Below, piece by piece: positions 23,136 to 34,089 of a stretch of DNA of 64,000 nt (position 1 is its first letter; every line of letters starts with the position of its first letter). A program made the translations under genes and the position numbers. The notes below the pieces were generated by a model. That model ran no database searches. It was not told the DNA's origin and saw nothing but the letters and a program-made list of their open reading frames with translations. The stretch comes from Tricholoma matsutake (lineage: Eukaryota > Basidiomycota > Agaricomycetes > Agaricales > Tricholomataceae): contig AP026547.1 of NCBI GenBank assembly GCA_026075535.2, positions 10,292,001-10,356,000 of the forward strand, in the 5' to 3' direction.

Positions 23136-24385
23136 TCGCTGCGAATAGAAAAATCCTGCTCCTCTACAACTTCCAGCTTAACCTCCTCTGCAACTTGATC
23201 CTTCGCTTCCTCAACATCTACAAGTGCCAACAAATCTTGCAGGAGTTCGTCTCGTCCCTCGGGGGTGAGCATGCGGATATCCTGACGATGGGGACACGCT
23301 CCAGCCCTGTGTCCAGGTTCCCCACAACGGTAGCAGAGATCCAACTTACGTGCACGGCTGCGGGCTGCATCAACATCCATTGGTACTGGGACATTGACGG
23401 CTGGTGTGGGAGTTTGACGAGCAGGAATGGGGTTAGGGCGGGGGAGGCTTCGATTGAAGGTGTAGGGTGTATGAGTGGTAGTTGGAGCACAGAATGCAGC
23501 ATTAAACGCCGCATTTGTGAGTCGGTTCTCGTCACAGAGTGAAGCAGCTTCATACCAAGCAAGGATATCATCGTCCGCTGGGCGCCCTTCCAACATCTGT
23601 GCAATCTGGTCCTGAATTTCTCAGTTGAGCCCCCGTCGGAACTTCACCACCACTGGTAACCCACTCCCATACCCTGCCATGTCCACCAAATCCTTGAACT
23701 CATCGATATAGTCGTCCACGGATCGACGTCCCTGGTGGTAAGTGGATGACTCAAGTCGTGTCACTGCTCGGTGGCGTTCATTGAGGGGGCAGAAGTGGCG
23801 TATGAACTCAGCTCGAAAGTCACCCCAAGTGGAGAAAGGTAGAGAACCGAGTTCTTTAGTTTGACGTAGGATACGGTCCACATAGAGATAGGCGCGTTCA
23901 GATTTCATGTATGTGAAGGCCCAATAAATTTTTGCAGCCTCATCGACGAATTGATGCGACTGGAGACTAATGTATAACTCACAGGAATTAAGGAATGCAC
24001 GTCCCTGCGCACGTGCACCATTAAATTCGGCGGGGGGGGACGGTTTGATCTGGGCACGTTCCTTAGTGGACGCGTTTGGCAAAACGTCGTTGTTGGGTGC
24101 GCTTGGAGTCGTGAAGGGGGAACTATTAGTCGTAGGGTTAGCCTGGAGGGTCCTAACGAAGTTTTCAATCGTAGATTTAAGTGAGTCGATTTGCGCGCGC
24201 ATTCCGGAAACGTCACTTTCAAGCGCGTCGAAGCGTTCTGATGCATCCATGTCGCTAGGGAGCGCGTTTGGCGAAAATGGTGGCATGATAAAGGCGAGAG
24301 TATCTGGAACGGTGTGTAGGGACTCTGTGGAGCTTTGGGAAGCGTCGTCCAGTCCGTACCTGCCTATTTTTGGCAGCACGTTCAC
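23132..24385 (-). pseudogene. gag: Element A Gag
   Basis: Capsid-like region with FRAEFIRHFCPLNERHRAV and YIDEFKDLVDMAGYGSGLP, then a zinc knuckle CYRCGEPGHRAGAC (C-x2-C-x4-H-x4-C) in the C-terminal third. One stop (TGA 23621-23623) interrupts it. Element B has Gln (CAA) at the same codon, so the ancestral codon was most simply CGA. The pol frame overlaps the gag stop and is shifted by -1; an ATG lies a few bases downstream, so frameshifting or re-initiation are both possible. Confidence 0.85.
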
Positions 24386-24416
24386 GATTTTCGGGCCTTA
24401 GGGGAGAGTTTTCTAC

Positions 24417-24842
24417 TATAAGGGCAACCTAAGCCTCTAGCAAAGGGAAATCTGAAGTTAAAATTATGCTACATAATACAGGGATTGGGGGCGCACCTAG
24501 CAAAGGGAAATCCAAAGAGAAAACTCTAAGGATCCCCTTGCTGATGCCCAGTATATGTGAAGACGACAAAAATCAAATATAACCTAAAAATAGAAAAAGG
24601 CGGAGATAGGCGGATCAAGGCCGCTGAATGACATCATACCAAGGGGTATGTGTCGGAAGGGGTACTCCGCCTCTAAATATAAAAGTGTCAACATATACAA
24701 ACATGATAGCAAGGGAAAATTAGTAATAAAATCCGGAAAAATCATAGAAAATGAAGAATAGAAGGAAATGAGGTGGGGAAAAATATGGGACGAACATAAA
24801 AAATAGGAAAAACACACAGGGCACCCCCCTAGTCCCCTTACA
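24417..24842 (-). repeat. Element A 5' LTR (426 bp)
   Basis: Outer end TGTAAGGGG, inner end CCCTTATA. It matches the LTRs of element B in length and sequence. Confidence 0.9.
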
Positions 24843-25899
24843 CGAGCCTCCAATGTGTTTTATATTCCTGGTAGTCCTGAGCTGGTGGTGAGCACCACTG
24901 CTCATTTGACATTATTGCCGGCACACCATGACCTAGACATGTTTCATATTCCTGACTCGCCGGCTGCCAATGCGTTTTATATTCCTGGTAGTCCTGAGCC
25001 AGTGGCGAGCACCACTGTTCATTTGACACTATCGCCGGCACACCATGACCTAGACATGCATATTCCTGACTCGCCGGCCACTGATGTGTTTTATATTACT
25101 GGTAGTCCTGAGTCGCCGGTGGTGAGCACCACTGCTCATTTGACATTCCCCGGCACACAATGACATGAACATGTTTCATATTCCTGACTCGCCAGGCACA
25201 GATTGTTCTGGAGTTGATTTTGGAGCCCCAATGCTGCTACATACCCATACCATTGACCCAGACACTTTTTATATTCCTGGCAGTCCTAATCATTCGGCAA
25301 CACCGCCATCACAATTACAAATGGTGGACACTCTTGAGATCCCTGCCAGTGTTGACATGCCAGATGCGGACAGTGCACACTTCTGGTTTACTGAGGTGAC
25401 TGAAGGTAGTGACATGGAGCTCGATGTCTCTATGGCCTATATTGAACCTGTGCTGGATCATGTCACCCCGACATTGTCCTCACCTGGATCTTCTCATAGT
25501 TCAATATTGACACAGAGAGATTCAGATGAGGTCCATTCCCCCCCTGGCTCTCCCCAAAATGTTCCTCAGCGCACCGTCCGCCTTTCGTTACCCAGCCACA
25601 TTCATCCAGTATTCCCAGGTTGTACTCCATCGACACCGGCATCATCCCAGCAGGCCCCCCAAGTAAGTCCTGAACTTTGGCTGGGAGCTGCTGAATAATG
25701 ATTGTAGGAGATTTTGACTTATTCTGACGCTGTTGAACACAGCTACCACGAGGCCGTCAAGATGGTGAAGTCCAACATTGCAGTAAACCATGCCCTTCAC
25801 TGGCAGCTCGCCACCCTTGATGAGGCAATGTGCCGGATGGCCCAATTAATGCAGCAGAAGTGCAGGACAATGATGAATTCTTTACCAAGGACATCGTAA

Positions 25900-26640
25900 A
25901 ATTATCACTAGCAACTTCTTTTGTTTTGCTTAATGTATATGTCAACCATGCTAGCCGGCACCATTTTTCAGCAATTACAATCTTTTCAGTAATTACCGGC
26001 GGCGAGAATTGTCACCCGTGAAGGGTAGACCATATTTTTCTAGCAATTGCTGGCAGCGATTGTTGCTGCTGGTGCTATAATTCTATTCACTGGGCCCACA
26101 CGGATCAAGCAATTACCACCGGTAATAATCATCACCGGTGCCATGTAGTAAAATGGTGACCGTGCTAGCCGGCACCGTGAGTCAGATGTTACTGCCACCA
26201 AGAATCTTTCAGCAATTACCACTGGGAAGAATCATCGCCGGCAGTGAATCTGTATACTGGGCCCACATGGATGCATCACACCCTCGGCCCACACGAGTCT
26301 TTCCTGCTATGGGCCCAATCCGCTACTGATGGATCTATCGTTGTTTTGCAGAAATCCGCTGGACGGATGTATCGTGGATTTCTACTGAATAGGCTGCACC
26401 CAGCTCCTCGAGCAACTGCTCTTGGGGTGGATTGCAGGTGGAACACTGACAGTGGACAGCGATGATGACAACGACTATGAACGACACAGCGACACAGCGA
26501 CAATGACCACCTCCATCATCGGACCGTCAACACCAGTAGCGATGGCACCCACATGACAATGATTGAGCCATCCTCATCAGCACAAACACAACAACCACCA
26601 AGGAGGCCTATGCAACAACGGGGTACAACTACTAAATTTA
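25900..26640 (+). repeat. Repeats around CAATTACC(G/A)CYGG words, including dispersed repeat Q copy 2
   Basis: 25940-26230 holds four imperfect copies of a word of the type CAGCAATTACCRCYGG followed by GAATYRTCRCC. 26138-26400 is the second copy of repeat Q (see 1507-1740). At 26405-26450 lies a GAGCAACTGCTC box followed by GGTGGATTGCAGGTGG, the same pairing as in the E1 minisatellite. Confidence 0.55.
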
Positions 26641-26796
26641 TACATTACTCATGTTCACATCACTTGCATTCAAGAATGCACATTTCTCGAGCAAATCTCA
26701 TAATTTTCCATATGCAGAAGTTTGAATAGAAGTTTACAAGTATAACAGTAATGTCCATAGGATTATGGCTGTCATTAATGGTAAAAGATTAAGTGA

Positions 26797-27011
26797 CTCA
26801 AGTTGGGCAGCTATGAGAACTGGAGGCTTGCAGACAGTGCAGTGGGAATCGTGTGATAAGGAGATGTGGTGGCAGCTGTTGCTGATGATGGTGGTGGATG
26901 GTGGTGCTTGTGCTGAAGGTGGTTGTGTCATGACTCAAGTTGGGCAGCTATGAGAACTGGAGGCTCGCAGACGGTGCAGTAGGAATTGTGTGATAAGAAG
27001 ATGTGGTGGCA
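26797..27011 (+). repeat. Direct duplication of about 78 bp
   Basis: 26799-26876 and 26933-27011 share GACTCAAGTTGGGCAGCTAT, a GAACTGGAGGC stretch and the ending AGATGTGGTGGCAG, about 134 bp apart. Confidence 0.75.
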
Positions 27012-28550
27012 GAAATACCTTTTTGTCATCTGTCTTTCTCTTGTTTCTTCTTTTTCGATTTTGCAGAGTTATTATTGATGGAAGCAGATTCTCCTAGCAC
27101 CAACAGCTGAAGACACCATGCATCCACCTTCATCTTCACCTATACCATCACTTCTCATACCTCGAGCCAGGTGGAGGGTCTCGGAGTGGTGTGTGGTGGA
27201 GAAATAGTGGATGCCGTACGACGAAACAGACATATTGGCACGTCTATACAGCCGAGTAGGAGTGGCTGAGATGCGTGGATGATGCATCATGACAAAAACC
27301 ATCAGCAGTTCACAGACGGCGCGTGTAGCACCATCAAGAACAATTCAAACAGGGTACCTATCTGATCCCCAGCGCCATGCACATTCAAAAACGCGTAGCA
27401 TTCCTCCTCAGGGGGATCCATCGCCCCCACCCTTTCCAACTGCTCTATCCATCGTCCATAGATGGAGTTCGAGTCTTGAAGGGGCGGATCATTGTAAAAA
27501 CAAACCTAGAACCTATATGCAGCCAAAAACAAATGTTGGGGCAGAGACGATGCATTACGCATCGTCTCGCTCACTCCAGAAGCCAGGAGAGTCCAATGAC
27601 TCACCTTTGTTGAAGAAAACCACACTGTCTCATTGGAAACGGCCTGAAACAAGTCAAAAGAGACTTGGGGAGCTGGATGCACCCCAAGTACAAAGTTATC
27701 GAACAGGGAATGGTGTTTTACACTGTTCACTGCAGTGGGAGAGACCAAAGTCGGATGAGCCATGTGACGCTCGTCACAAACGTGAGGCCGCAGACGCATC
27801 CAACTCAATGTCAGATGCTCATCAAATGGTTCTGCCAATCTGTTAGAAATCTCTCTCATAGTATGGTCCTATATCTGCCTTCGATTTGAGATACTAAGCC
27901 TGGCGAAATTGGGTGAAAAAAAGTCAAGGGTACCCTCAGAAAAGTGGTGCTAAATTGAGGACAGTCAAAGGACAGAGGAGGTGAAGTTACTGGGATTTGA
28001 AAGGACATCATAGGTTTCATGGTGCGAAATTCTTGGCACCACTTCTTCCTGGACCACAAGAGGTGCGTGGTGCTTCGCCATGACCTCAGGAGGCAACCAA
28101 GTGGAAAAAGATATGAAGGTTCTGCTAGTAATGGAAGTGACTGCTGAAGTTGGTTGGGTGACACGTCATCTAGTCATCTGGGTCACTATGGCATACAATG
28201 TCGAAAGAAGATAAGACTGGGGATTCATATGTGAAGAATTGGCAAGGCGTTGAAGTGAAAAAATGTACATACTCAACAGGCCATCCTTTGGTAGTCTTTC
28301 TCCATGCTGCTGGTTCTCGTGATCTTCGAAAATTTCCAGAATATCATGTGATCGCGTCAAACTTCCACGTCGCATCATGTAAAATTCTCCTCATCTGACT
28401 TCTCGTGCATCATTTCTCGGGACCATTAACATCTGGCATCAATACTTGGGGCCATTGACTTCTGATGGATTCTGAGGACTCCATTCAAAGTCCGCGATGG
28501 TGCAACATCAAAGGTCTTAAATGGAGATAACTTCAAAATTGCCAGAACAG
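27012..28550. other. Unrecognised region with open frames on both strands
   Basis: A 185-codon frame lies at 27289-27846 on the plus strand, and frames on the minus strand at 27506-27859, 27856-28164 and 28166-28378. The minus frames together could be fragments of a decayed gene (LAEPFDEHLTLSW, ILEIFEDHENQQHGERL), but I find no splice model and recognise no family. The plus frame is Ser/Arg/Pro-rich without domain features. I cannot choose a strand. Confidence 0.3.
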
Positions 28551-28558
28551 GCTTTTCA

Positions 28559-31500
28559 TTGACTTGCTTGGCATATCTAACTGCAAGGCAGAGGAAGAAT
28601 GCACTGAAAAAGAACAAAACTGTGCATCATATAGCTTCTGGTACCTCTGGAGACTTGTCTGATTCTAGCCTTGATGAGGAAGATAGTGATGAACAGGAGA
28701 ATTTTTCTGTCCTATCTGAACTTAGCATTGATGCATTTCTGGATACTATTTCTGATGCTGAAGAGGGGGTTTCCTCTCTCCTGGCTTGTGTAGACCTGTC
28801 TTCCCTCAGGTCTGAATGGCCCAGGGGAAAAGCTGATACTCTGGCAAAGACTATGGGAACAAATCAAGTATTGATTTGTGTACCACAGTGTATACCATTC
28901 AAAGCAGTTTCCAACTGCACGCTACGTGTACCATTGCTCCCAAGTGTGTGAGTGCCAGCATAAGCCAAAGAAGAGCAGACATGCAGGTGCAAAGTTATGG
29001 GACAAGGATGCAATGGATACTTTTGATTGCCACGGCTGGCTATTCATAACTGTTAAAGAAGGAAGTGATATTGTGAATGTGAAATTCCAGCACAAAGATG
29101 ATCATGTTCCTTACTGGAATATTGATGTTCCCCAGGATGTTCAGGATCTTGTCCATAATAATCCAAGCATGACTCCAACTCAGGTAAATAAATATGCTTT
29201 GAAAATTACAATATGATATTAACAAGTAAATTTTCAAGCTCAGGGATGAGGTGTTAAAGTCAGACCCAACACCAGCCTTTTCAAGGAAAGCTGTCTATCA
29301 TTTATGGTCCAATCAAATTTGCAAAACTTGGAAGCGAGATCCAGATGAGCTCAAGTCAGCTAAAATATTGCTTGATGAGGCATCAAAGCCCCAGCTTGGG
29401 AGAAAAGGGCTGTATGTTGTCCAACCAATTCCACTTCATGAAGAACCTGGGTTTACAGGAATTGCATTTGCACTACCTGAGATTCTTTGTCAATGGGGTG
29501 GAAGAATTTGAGAGGTTGCTTTAGACTCTGCTTGAAATACAAATGGATCCCGCTTTGAAGTGTATGCATTACTTGGGGAGATTTATGGATCTGGATGTCC
29601 CATGGGGTATATCCTAATCCAAACATCTGTAGAAAAGGAGGCTGGAGGAAAGGAACATTATTTGACTGAGCTAATTTCCTATTTTAAAGGAACCTGGAAG
29701 ATCAAAGCAATCATTACATTAACTGACAAAGACCTCTCTGAAATAAATGCCTTCCTGAAGGTTTATCCAGAGGCAAAACATCAACTTTGCTTCTGGTATT
29801 GTTTGCATGCTGTAAAAACACGACTATCAATTCTCAGAAGAAGACCCAAATATTATGATGTTAAGGAGGCAATGAAGGAGTTTGATTGGATTTCAGAGAC
29901 ATTTGTTCCAATAGCACAGTCAAAAGAGACAAACCCAGATACTATGGTTGCAGCAAAAGCTATTCCATATTTAAAAATCAGACTTGGTGGTGTCCTTCAG
30001 AATACTGCACCAGAGCAAGCACCAGCTGGTCCACACTTAACTATTCAGTTGAATGGAATTGTTCAGTCTGTTGTTCCATTACCCAGGCAACAGAGAACTG
30101 TGGCAGATGATGAAGAAGACAATACCATGGAGAATGACAATAATGATAGTGGAGACCTATCTGAAAAAGTGGACTGATTTATTTCTAAGGATATTGAGAC
30201 TGATGCAGAAGATGGTCCTGACTGGATGTCTGAAGAAGAAGAGGTCAAGTCAAGCAATCCAAATTATGTTTTTTACCCTGCACCCCATTGGAAACAAATT
30301 CTTCATATGTTCACAAAACATTTTTGTCAACATACTCTTTTTGCTGAATGTGACAGAAAATGGACTGCTAAACAAATACGCCAGAATGCAGTATATGAGA
30401 TGTATAACTTTTGTCACATTCGAGGACTTGAAGAAGTATGGGGATATCTGTGGGCATGCTGGTATTCACCAAACATGTGGAAGCTTTGGGCAAGATCTAC
30501 ATCCCCAATACTTTCAAGACTTAGACCCACTATGAGTGTTGAAAATTTCTGGCACCAGTTAAAGCATGACTATCTCCATCATGTTGCCTGACCTAGACTT
30601 GACCATCTGGTTTGGATCCTCATTAATAAAGTTACCCCTGCATATATTGCTTGTGCTGAAATTATGAATGACAATTATTGTCTTGGACAACCAAAACAAC
30701 TTACCACTTACCAGAAATATTTCAAATCATCATGGAAGCAACTTTCTGAATGTACATTGAGTGGCAAGGAATATCATACCTAGTGTTGCCATGGCTCAGC
30801 CACGTTTTTTGCTACTTTGGGAAATAAAATAGCTAAAATTCTGAAAATATTTGAGGACCCCTCGGCTTATAATGTGATCTAGGTCCTCAAATATTTTCAG
30901 AATTTTAGCTATTTTATTTCCCAAAGTAGCAGAAAAATGTGGCTGAGCCATGGCAACACTAATCATACCAATGTTGAGGAATGGACTTGCACCTGTGGCC
31001 AGCAAAAGTACAATTGTCATCACCTTTGCAAGCACCTTGTTCAGGCTGTTGATCCACCTGAAAAGTGTTTCTGGTGTGAGGTAGTTTGCAGGAGAGTATT
31101 ACCCATTTATTGGCACCCAGCTCTTGTTGTCAAAGGATCAACAGAAGAAACTACATACATTGAACCTGATGGTAGCATTTCTGATGGAGATGATCATGTC
31201 TGGTCTGGAGATTCCAATATTTTAAAAGGAGGGGGTGGATGGTGAACAACATTTAATAATGCAGAAATGGACAAGGTCTTGGGCAAATGACAGCGAGAAT
31301 ATATTGAAGTTACCACAGATCCCAAGTTGCCACCACATTTACCAAAATGAGAGGTGCCATCAATATGCACAACTCTTAGCTCAGTTGAAACAATTGATCT
31401 CACAATGTCATCACCCATTGCATGAGAACATGACTCTATGGTAGTTGAAGATCATGATGAACCATTTTATGTCAGTTCCAATGCTGTTTCAGGGAGTTCA

Positions 31501-31822
31501 TCACCAGTAGAGTATGGAAGTGAGGATGAAGAAGAGGTAGGTTATTATAAAGTTAAATTAAATTTACAGTTACTAAAATTATTTCCCTGATTAGCTTGAT
31601 AAATATCAGAGCCATCTTCTTAGATGTGCTGAAGAATTACAACAAGCAGCTAGTATTCTCAAGGCTCAGGCCAAGCATCATAACCACACTTGGATGAAGT
31701 CAATTGTTGATCAAGATATAGGCCATGATGCTAGTGATCTTGTTAAAGATGTTCAGCACTTTGAGAAGACTAGCCGACAAATGCAGGCAACATGGCCCAA
31801 AAATTGTCAGGATGCACATTGA
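28559..31822 (+). pseudogene. Mutator-like (MULE) transposase with SWIM zinc finger, decayed
   Basis: Large multi-exon transposase of a family abundant in mushrooms. Intron 29184-29238 is phase 0; another follows EDEEE near 31535-31595. Features in order: Cys/His-rich N-terminal region (CSQVCECQHKPKK), DVQDLVHNNPSMTPTQ, a DDE-type core with DSA-NTNGSRFEVYALLGE (first Asp at 29524), TLTDKDLSEINAFLKVYPEA (second Asp) and SVENFWHQLKHDYLHH (Glu), then a SWIM finger CTCGQQKYNCHHLCKH after 30970. Stops: TGA at 29509, 30175, 30589, 31243 and several downstream, nearly all at Arg (CGA) positions; TGA 29533 replaces Trp of DSAW. The frame shifts near 28880. A MITE (30781-30961) splits it just before the SWIM finger. 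Confidence 0.85.
30773..30969 (+). mobile_element. Foldback MITE with 8-bp target duplication (hAT-type), copy 1
   Basis: The 181-bp element at 30781-30961 is an almost complete palindrome with ends TAGTGTTGCCATGGCTCAGC and its complement. It is flanked by perfect ATCATACC repeats (30773-30780 and 30962-30969). The end sequence and 8-bp duplication fit hAT elements. It lies in a coding exon of the MULE pseudogene; without it and one duplication copy the frame continues (KEYHT-NVEEWTC). Confidence 0.92.
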
Positions 31823-33250
31823 GTTAAGAACACAATGGGATATGTAGTAGATGTCCTGTAATTACCATGTCATTGTCAGTCTACATTTTTTAGGTAACAT
31901 AGTAATTTGATGGTTAGTATTACATTCATTTGTTTATAAGTTGTGAGGAAATGAATTTGAAATGTTCACAAGTGCCACAATCACATGATATTCTGGCAAT
32001 TTCCGAGATCACATGACCCGGAAAATGTGCTGGGTCAATAGCATTCAGTTTGGGTTGCCCTTTGAGACATACAAACAGACGTTGGTGATGGGCCCAAATG
32101 AGACATAGAAAATAATGGAGAAAATAATGGCCATGTTACCATCCTTGACTTGCATCATACCTTAATCATAAATATCTATATCTGTCTTTTTCTTTTTCGA
32201 TTCAGTTTCACAAATTATTGAATCTTTGCCTCTTCCAGACCTCACATGATGATTGGCTTGCACCTAAGCTGCAGCTCTATGCTTCCCACCTCATGTTTTA
32301 CATGTACTCCAGCATCGGGTGCAACATGTGCACCCTTATATCATAGGTGCGCCAACTCAGGTTGCATGCATGCATCACATGTTGGTTTTTTGTCACAAGC
32401 ATTTACAGTCTTTGTCACTTCCTTGGTTATTCCTTGTGTGCAAAATGCCACTATTCTGTGCATTTTTGCAAGATGGGTTACATTGCAAGCACCAGCTTAC
32501 TGCAGACTGGAAATATGTTGATAATCACCATGATCACGATGTTCCAGTTTGCTCCCACCCTTTGAGCACACCTTATGGTGGTGGTCACCAACACCTGTTT
32601 ACTTTCATGGATATTGTGTCATACATTGTAAAACATAACACAGATGATGTTGGCAATACTTTCAAATTCGTGGATCATGTCAACGATGATAGCCAGTCCA
32701 GACTCCATACCAGGTGAAGGATGGCTTCATCCATACAAAGATGCCAATGCCCTTCTTAGTTTGCAAGTTGTTGGTCCATGCGTGTAATGGTTAGTCACTA
32801 GCTTAAAATACTTGAGACTTATGTTGCACCTAACAAAGCAGAACCCAGTCTATTTGGTTGCTATGTCGTGTACGTTGTAAGTAAAAAGTAGTTCCCCATA
32901 AACAACTATCAACAAATAACTAAGGTAGGCCCAGGGGCCAAGTCATATGTAAGTGGTATCCATTACATACCCCCATTTGAGATTGCCTCCAGGGAATCTA
33001 ATAGAAATAAAAATGATTTTGAAAGGGAAGCATAAGAAAATGAAAGTGTCCTCGTCATTGGTGTTTGAAAGTCTGGTCTGGTCCAGTTTTTTCAACCCCA
33101 TCAAGGGCAACCGTGGACCGGACCAGTTGCATGCATTCTGAAAATCCATGCAACATGGACTGGACTGGTGTAAACTGGTCCTGATCAGTTGTGTAGCAGT
33201 TTATGGACCAGTTTATACTGGTTCATCAGTGTACCAATTATGTATACATA
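31823..33250. other. Intergenic region, nothing certain
   Basis: Open frames at 32246-32521 and 32319-32717 overlap in two registers and have no family features. Cys/His-rich words such as HHDHDVPVCSHP are probably chance. An approximate inverted repeat of CTGGTCCAGTTT-type words lies at 33080-33230 just left of E2. No promoter, RNA gene or element ends are seen. Confidence 0.4.
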
Positions 33251-33284
33251 CATACTCAGCAGTACTTTACAGTCCACCACCTGT

Positions 33285-33490
33285 CCTAGTGGACTCCGAC
33301 TGGACTGACTGGAGTCCACTGGAGTCCGAGTGGAGTCTGAGTGGAGTCCACTGGAGTCCGAGTGGAGTCTGAGTGGAGTCCAAGTGGAGTCCAAGTGGAG
33401 TCCAATTGAACTACACTAAGTCATGTAGAGTTCAATTGCCCATTGGAGTCCAACTGGAGTCTGATTGGAGTCCAAGTGGAGTCCAAGTGG
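33285..33490 (-). repeat. E2 left subterminal TGGAGTCC repeats
   Basis: About fifteen copies of GTGGAGTCY/CTGGAGTCC words in tandem. They mirror the TGGACTCC repeats at 35550-35785, so the two together extend the terminal inverted repeat to about 230 bp of low-complexity arm. Confidence 0.8.
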
Positions 33491-33589
33491 AATGCATTTC
33501 AACCAAATGATAAGTCAATTAGATATGAGCTCAAAGGACTTCGGAGTTGGTGAATTTCATAAAGTACCCACAAAATAAATTTGTGTACT

Positions 33590-33668
33590 GCAGGAATTGA
33601 ACTCAAGACCTCACCATAAGGAATAACATGACAAACCAAACAAGTGTGCTCAACCACTTGAGCCACAG
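33590..33668 (-). other. tRNA-like (SINE-like) segment in E2
   Basis: On the minus strand an A-box match TGGCTCAAGTGG (33654-33665) and a B-box match GAGTTCAATTCC (33593-33604) are about 50 bp apart, at the spacing of a tRNA with a long variable arm. The acceptor stem is not clear, so a functional tRNA is unlikely; an internal pol III promoter is plausible. Confidence 0.45.
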
Positions 33669-33776
33669 GAGATTTATTAGGCTTCAATATAAGGTTTACT
33701 TATGACTCAACTTTTCATATCCTTCGAGGAGGCATTTTTCAAACAATTAAGATCAAAAAATTTTAATTAGCCACAT

Positions 33777-34014
33777 CCCTCGTGTAGGACACAAGGGAGT
33801 GGGTATAATATAATAATAAACAAAAAAAAACCCCTCTCGCATCTTGCGAGAGGGGGATTATTACTATGTACATAAAAAACTAAACCCCTCGTGTTCGGCG
33901 CGAGGGGGGGATTCATAAGTACTACAATATATATACCCCTCGCATTCAGTGCAAGGGGGGAGCACAGATAAATTAAAAATAATAAAGACCTCCCCATGCA
34001 AAATGCAGGGGAGG
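33777..34014 (+). repeat. E2 array of five GC-rich hairpins at 51-54-bp spacing
   Basis: Stem-loops start at 33777 (CCCTCGTGT/ACACAAGGG), 33831 (CCCCTCTCGCA/TGCGAGAGGGG, perfect 11 bp), 33885 (CCCCTCGTG/CGCGAGGGG), 33936 (CCCCTCGCA/TGCAAGGGG) and 33989 (CCTCCCCATGCA/TGCAGGGGAGG). A/T-rich spacers of about 28 bp separate them. Most stem mismatches are C-to-T or G-to-A at a CpG, so the ancestral stems were more regular. The spacers do not look like CRISPR spacers: they are A/T-rich and related to one another. Confidence 0.8.
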
Positions 34015-34089
34015 GGGGGTTGGGGGATGCGGTCTGGGGTGGGTGTCGTCGCCCACCCCTCCTCGCACACATCTGTCACCATAGCAAGC

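Larger units (their letters stand above)
18841..24847 (-). mobile_element. Ty3/gypsy chromodomain retrotransposon, element A
   Basis: The element is 18846-24842 on the minus strand. Flanking pentamers are CCAGC (18841-18845) and CGAGC (24843-24847), a target duplication with one mismatch. LTRs begin TGTAAGGGGACTAGG and end CCCTTATA. Gag, protease, reverse transcriptase, RNase H, integrase and chromodomain follow in the order of chromoviruses. The two LTRs differ at only about four bases outside a 60-bp deletion, so the insertion is young. A polypurine tract (GAGAGGGGGTGA on the element's strand) abuts the 3' LTR. I see no convincing tRNA-type primer site after the 5' LTR. Confidence 0.92.
18196..25899 (+). 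pseudogene. Repetitive FYIPGSP-protein gene, split by gypsy element A
   Basis: The left part is 18196-18845; the right part resumes at 24848. The product consists of repeats of about 43 residues with the core FYIPGSP, a Ser/Thr-His-Leu-Thr stretch, PAHHDLDMFHIPDSPA and short linkers. Removing the element and one copy of its 5-bp duplication leaves the frame intact across the junction (DSPA-SNVFYIPGSP), which pins the insertion to a base pair. A second lesion is a small deletion near 25150 that shifts frame (PGTQ stop); the next frame continues from 25165. A final intron of about 49 nt (GTAAGT...TTGTAG, near 25661-25709) leads to a last exon ending at 25899. No known domain. The first methionine is uncertain because this region overlaps the opposed gene. 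Confidence 0.6.

Noticed and set aside
33590..33668. A genuine nuclear tRNA gene
   Set aside because: A and B boxes are present but the acceptor and anticodon stems do not form convincingly, and the segment lies inside a transposon.
33777..34014. Regular repeat-spacer pattern suggestive of a CRISPR array
   Set aside because: The repeats are hairpins with differing sequences, the spacers are A/T-rich and similar to each other, the genome is fungal, and no cas-like genes are present.
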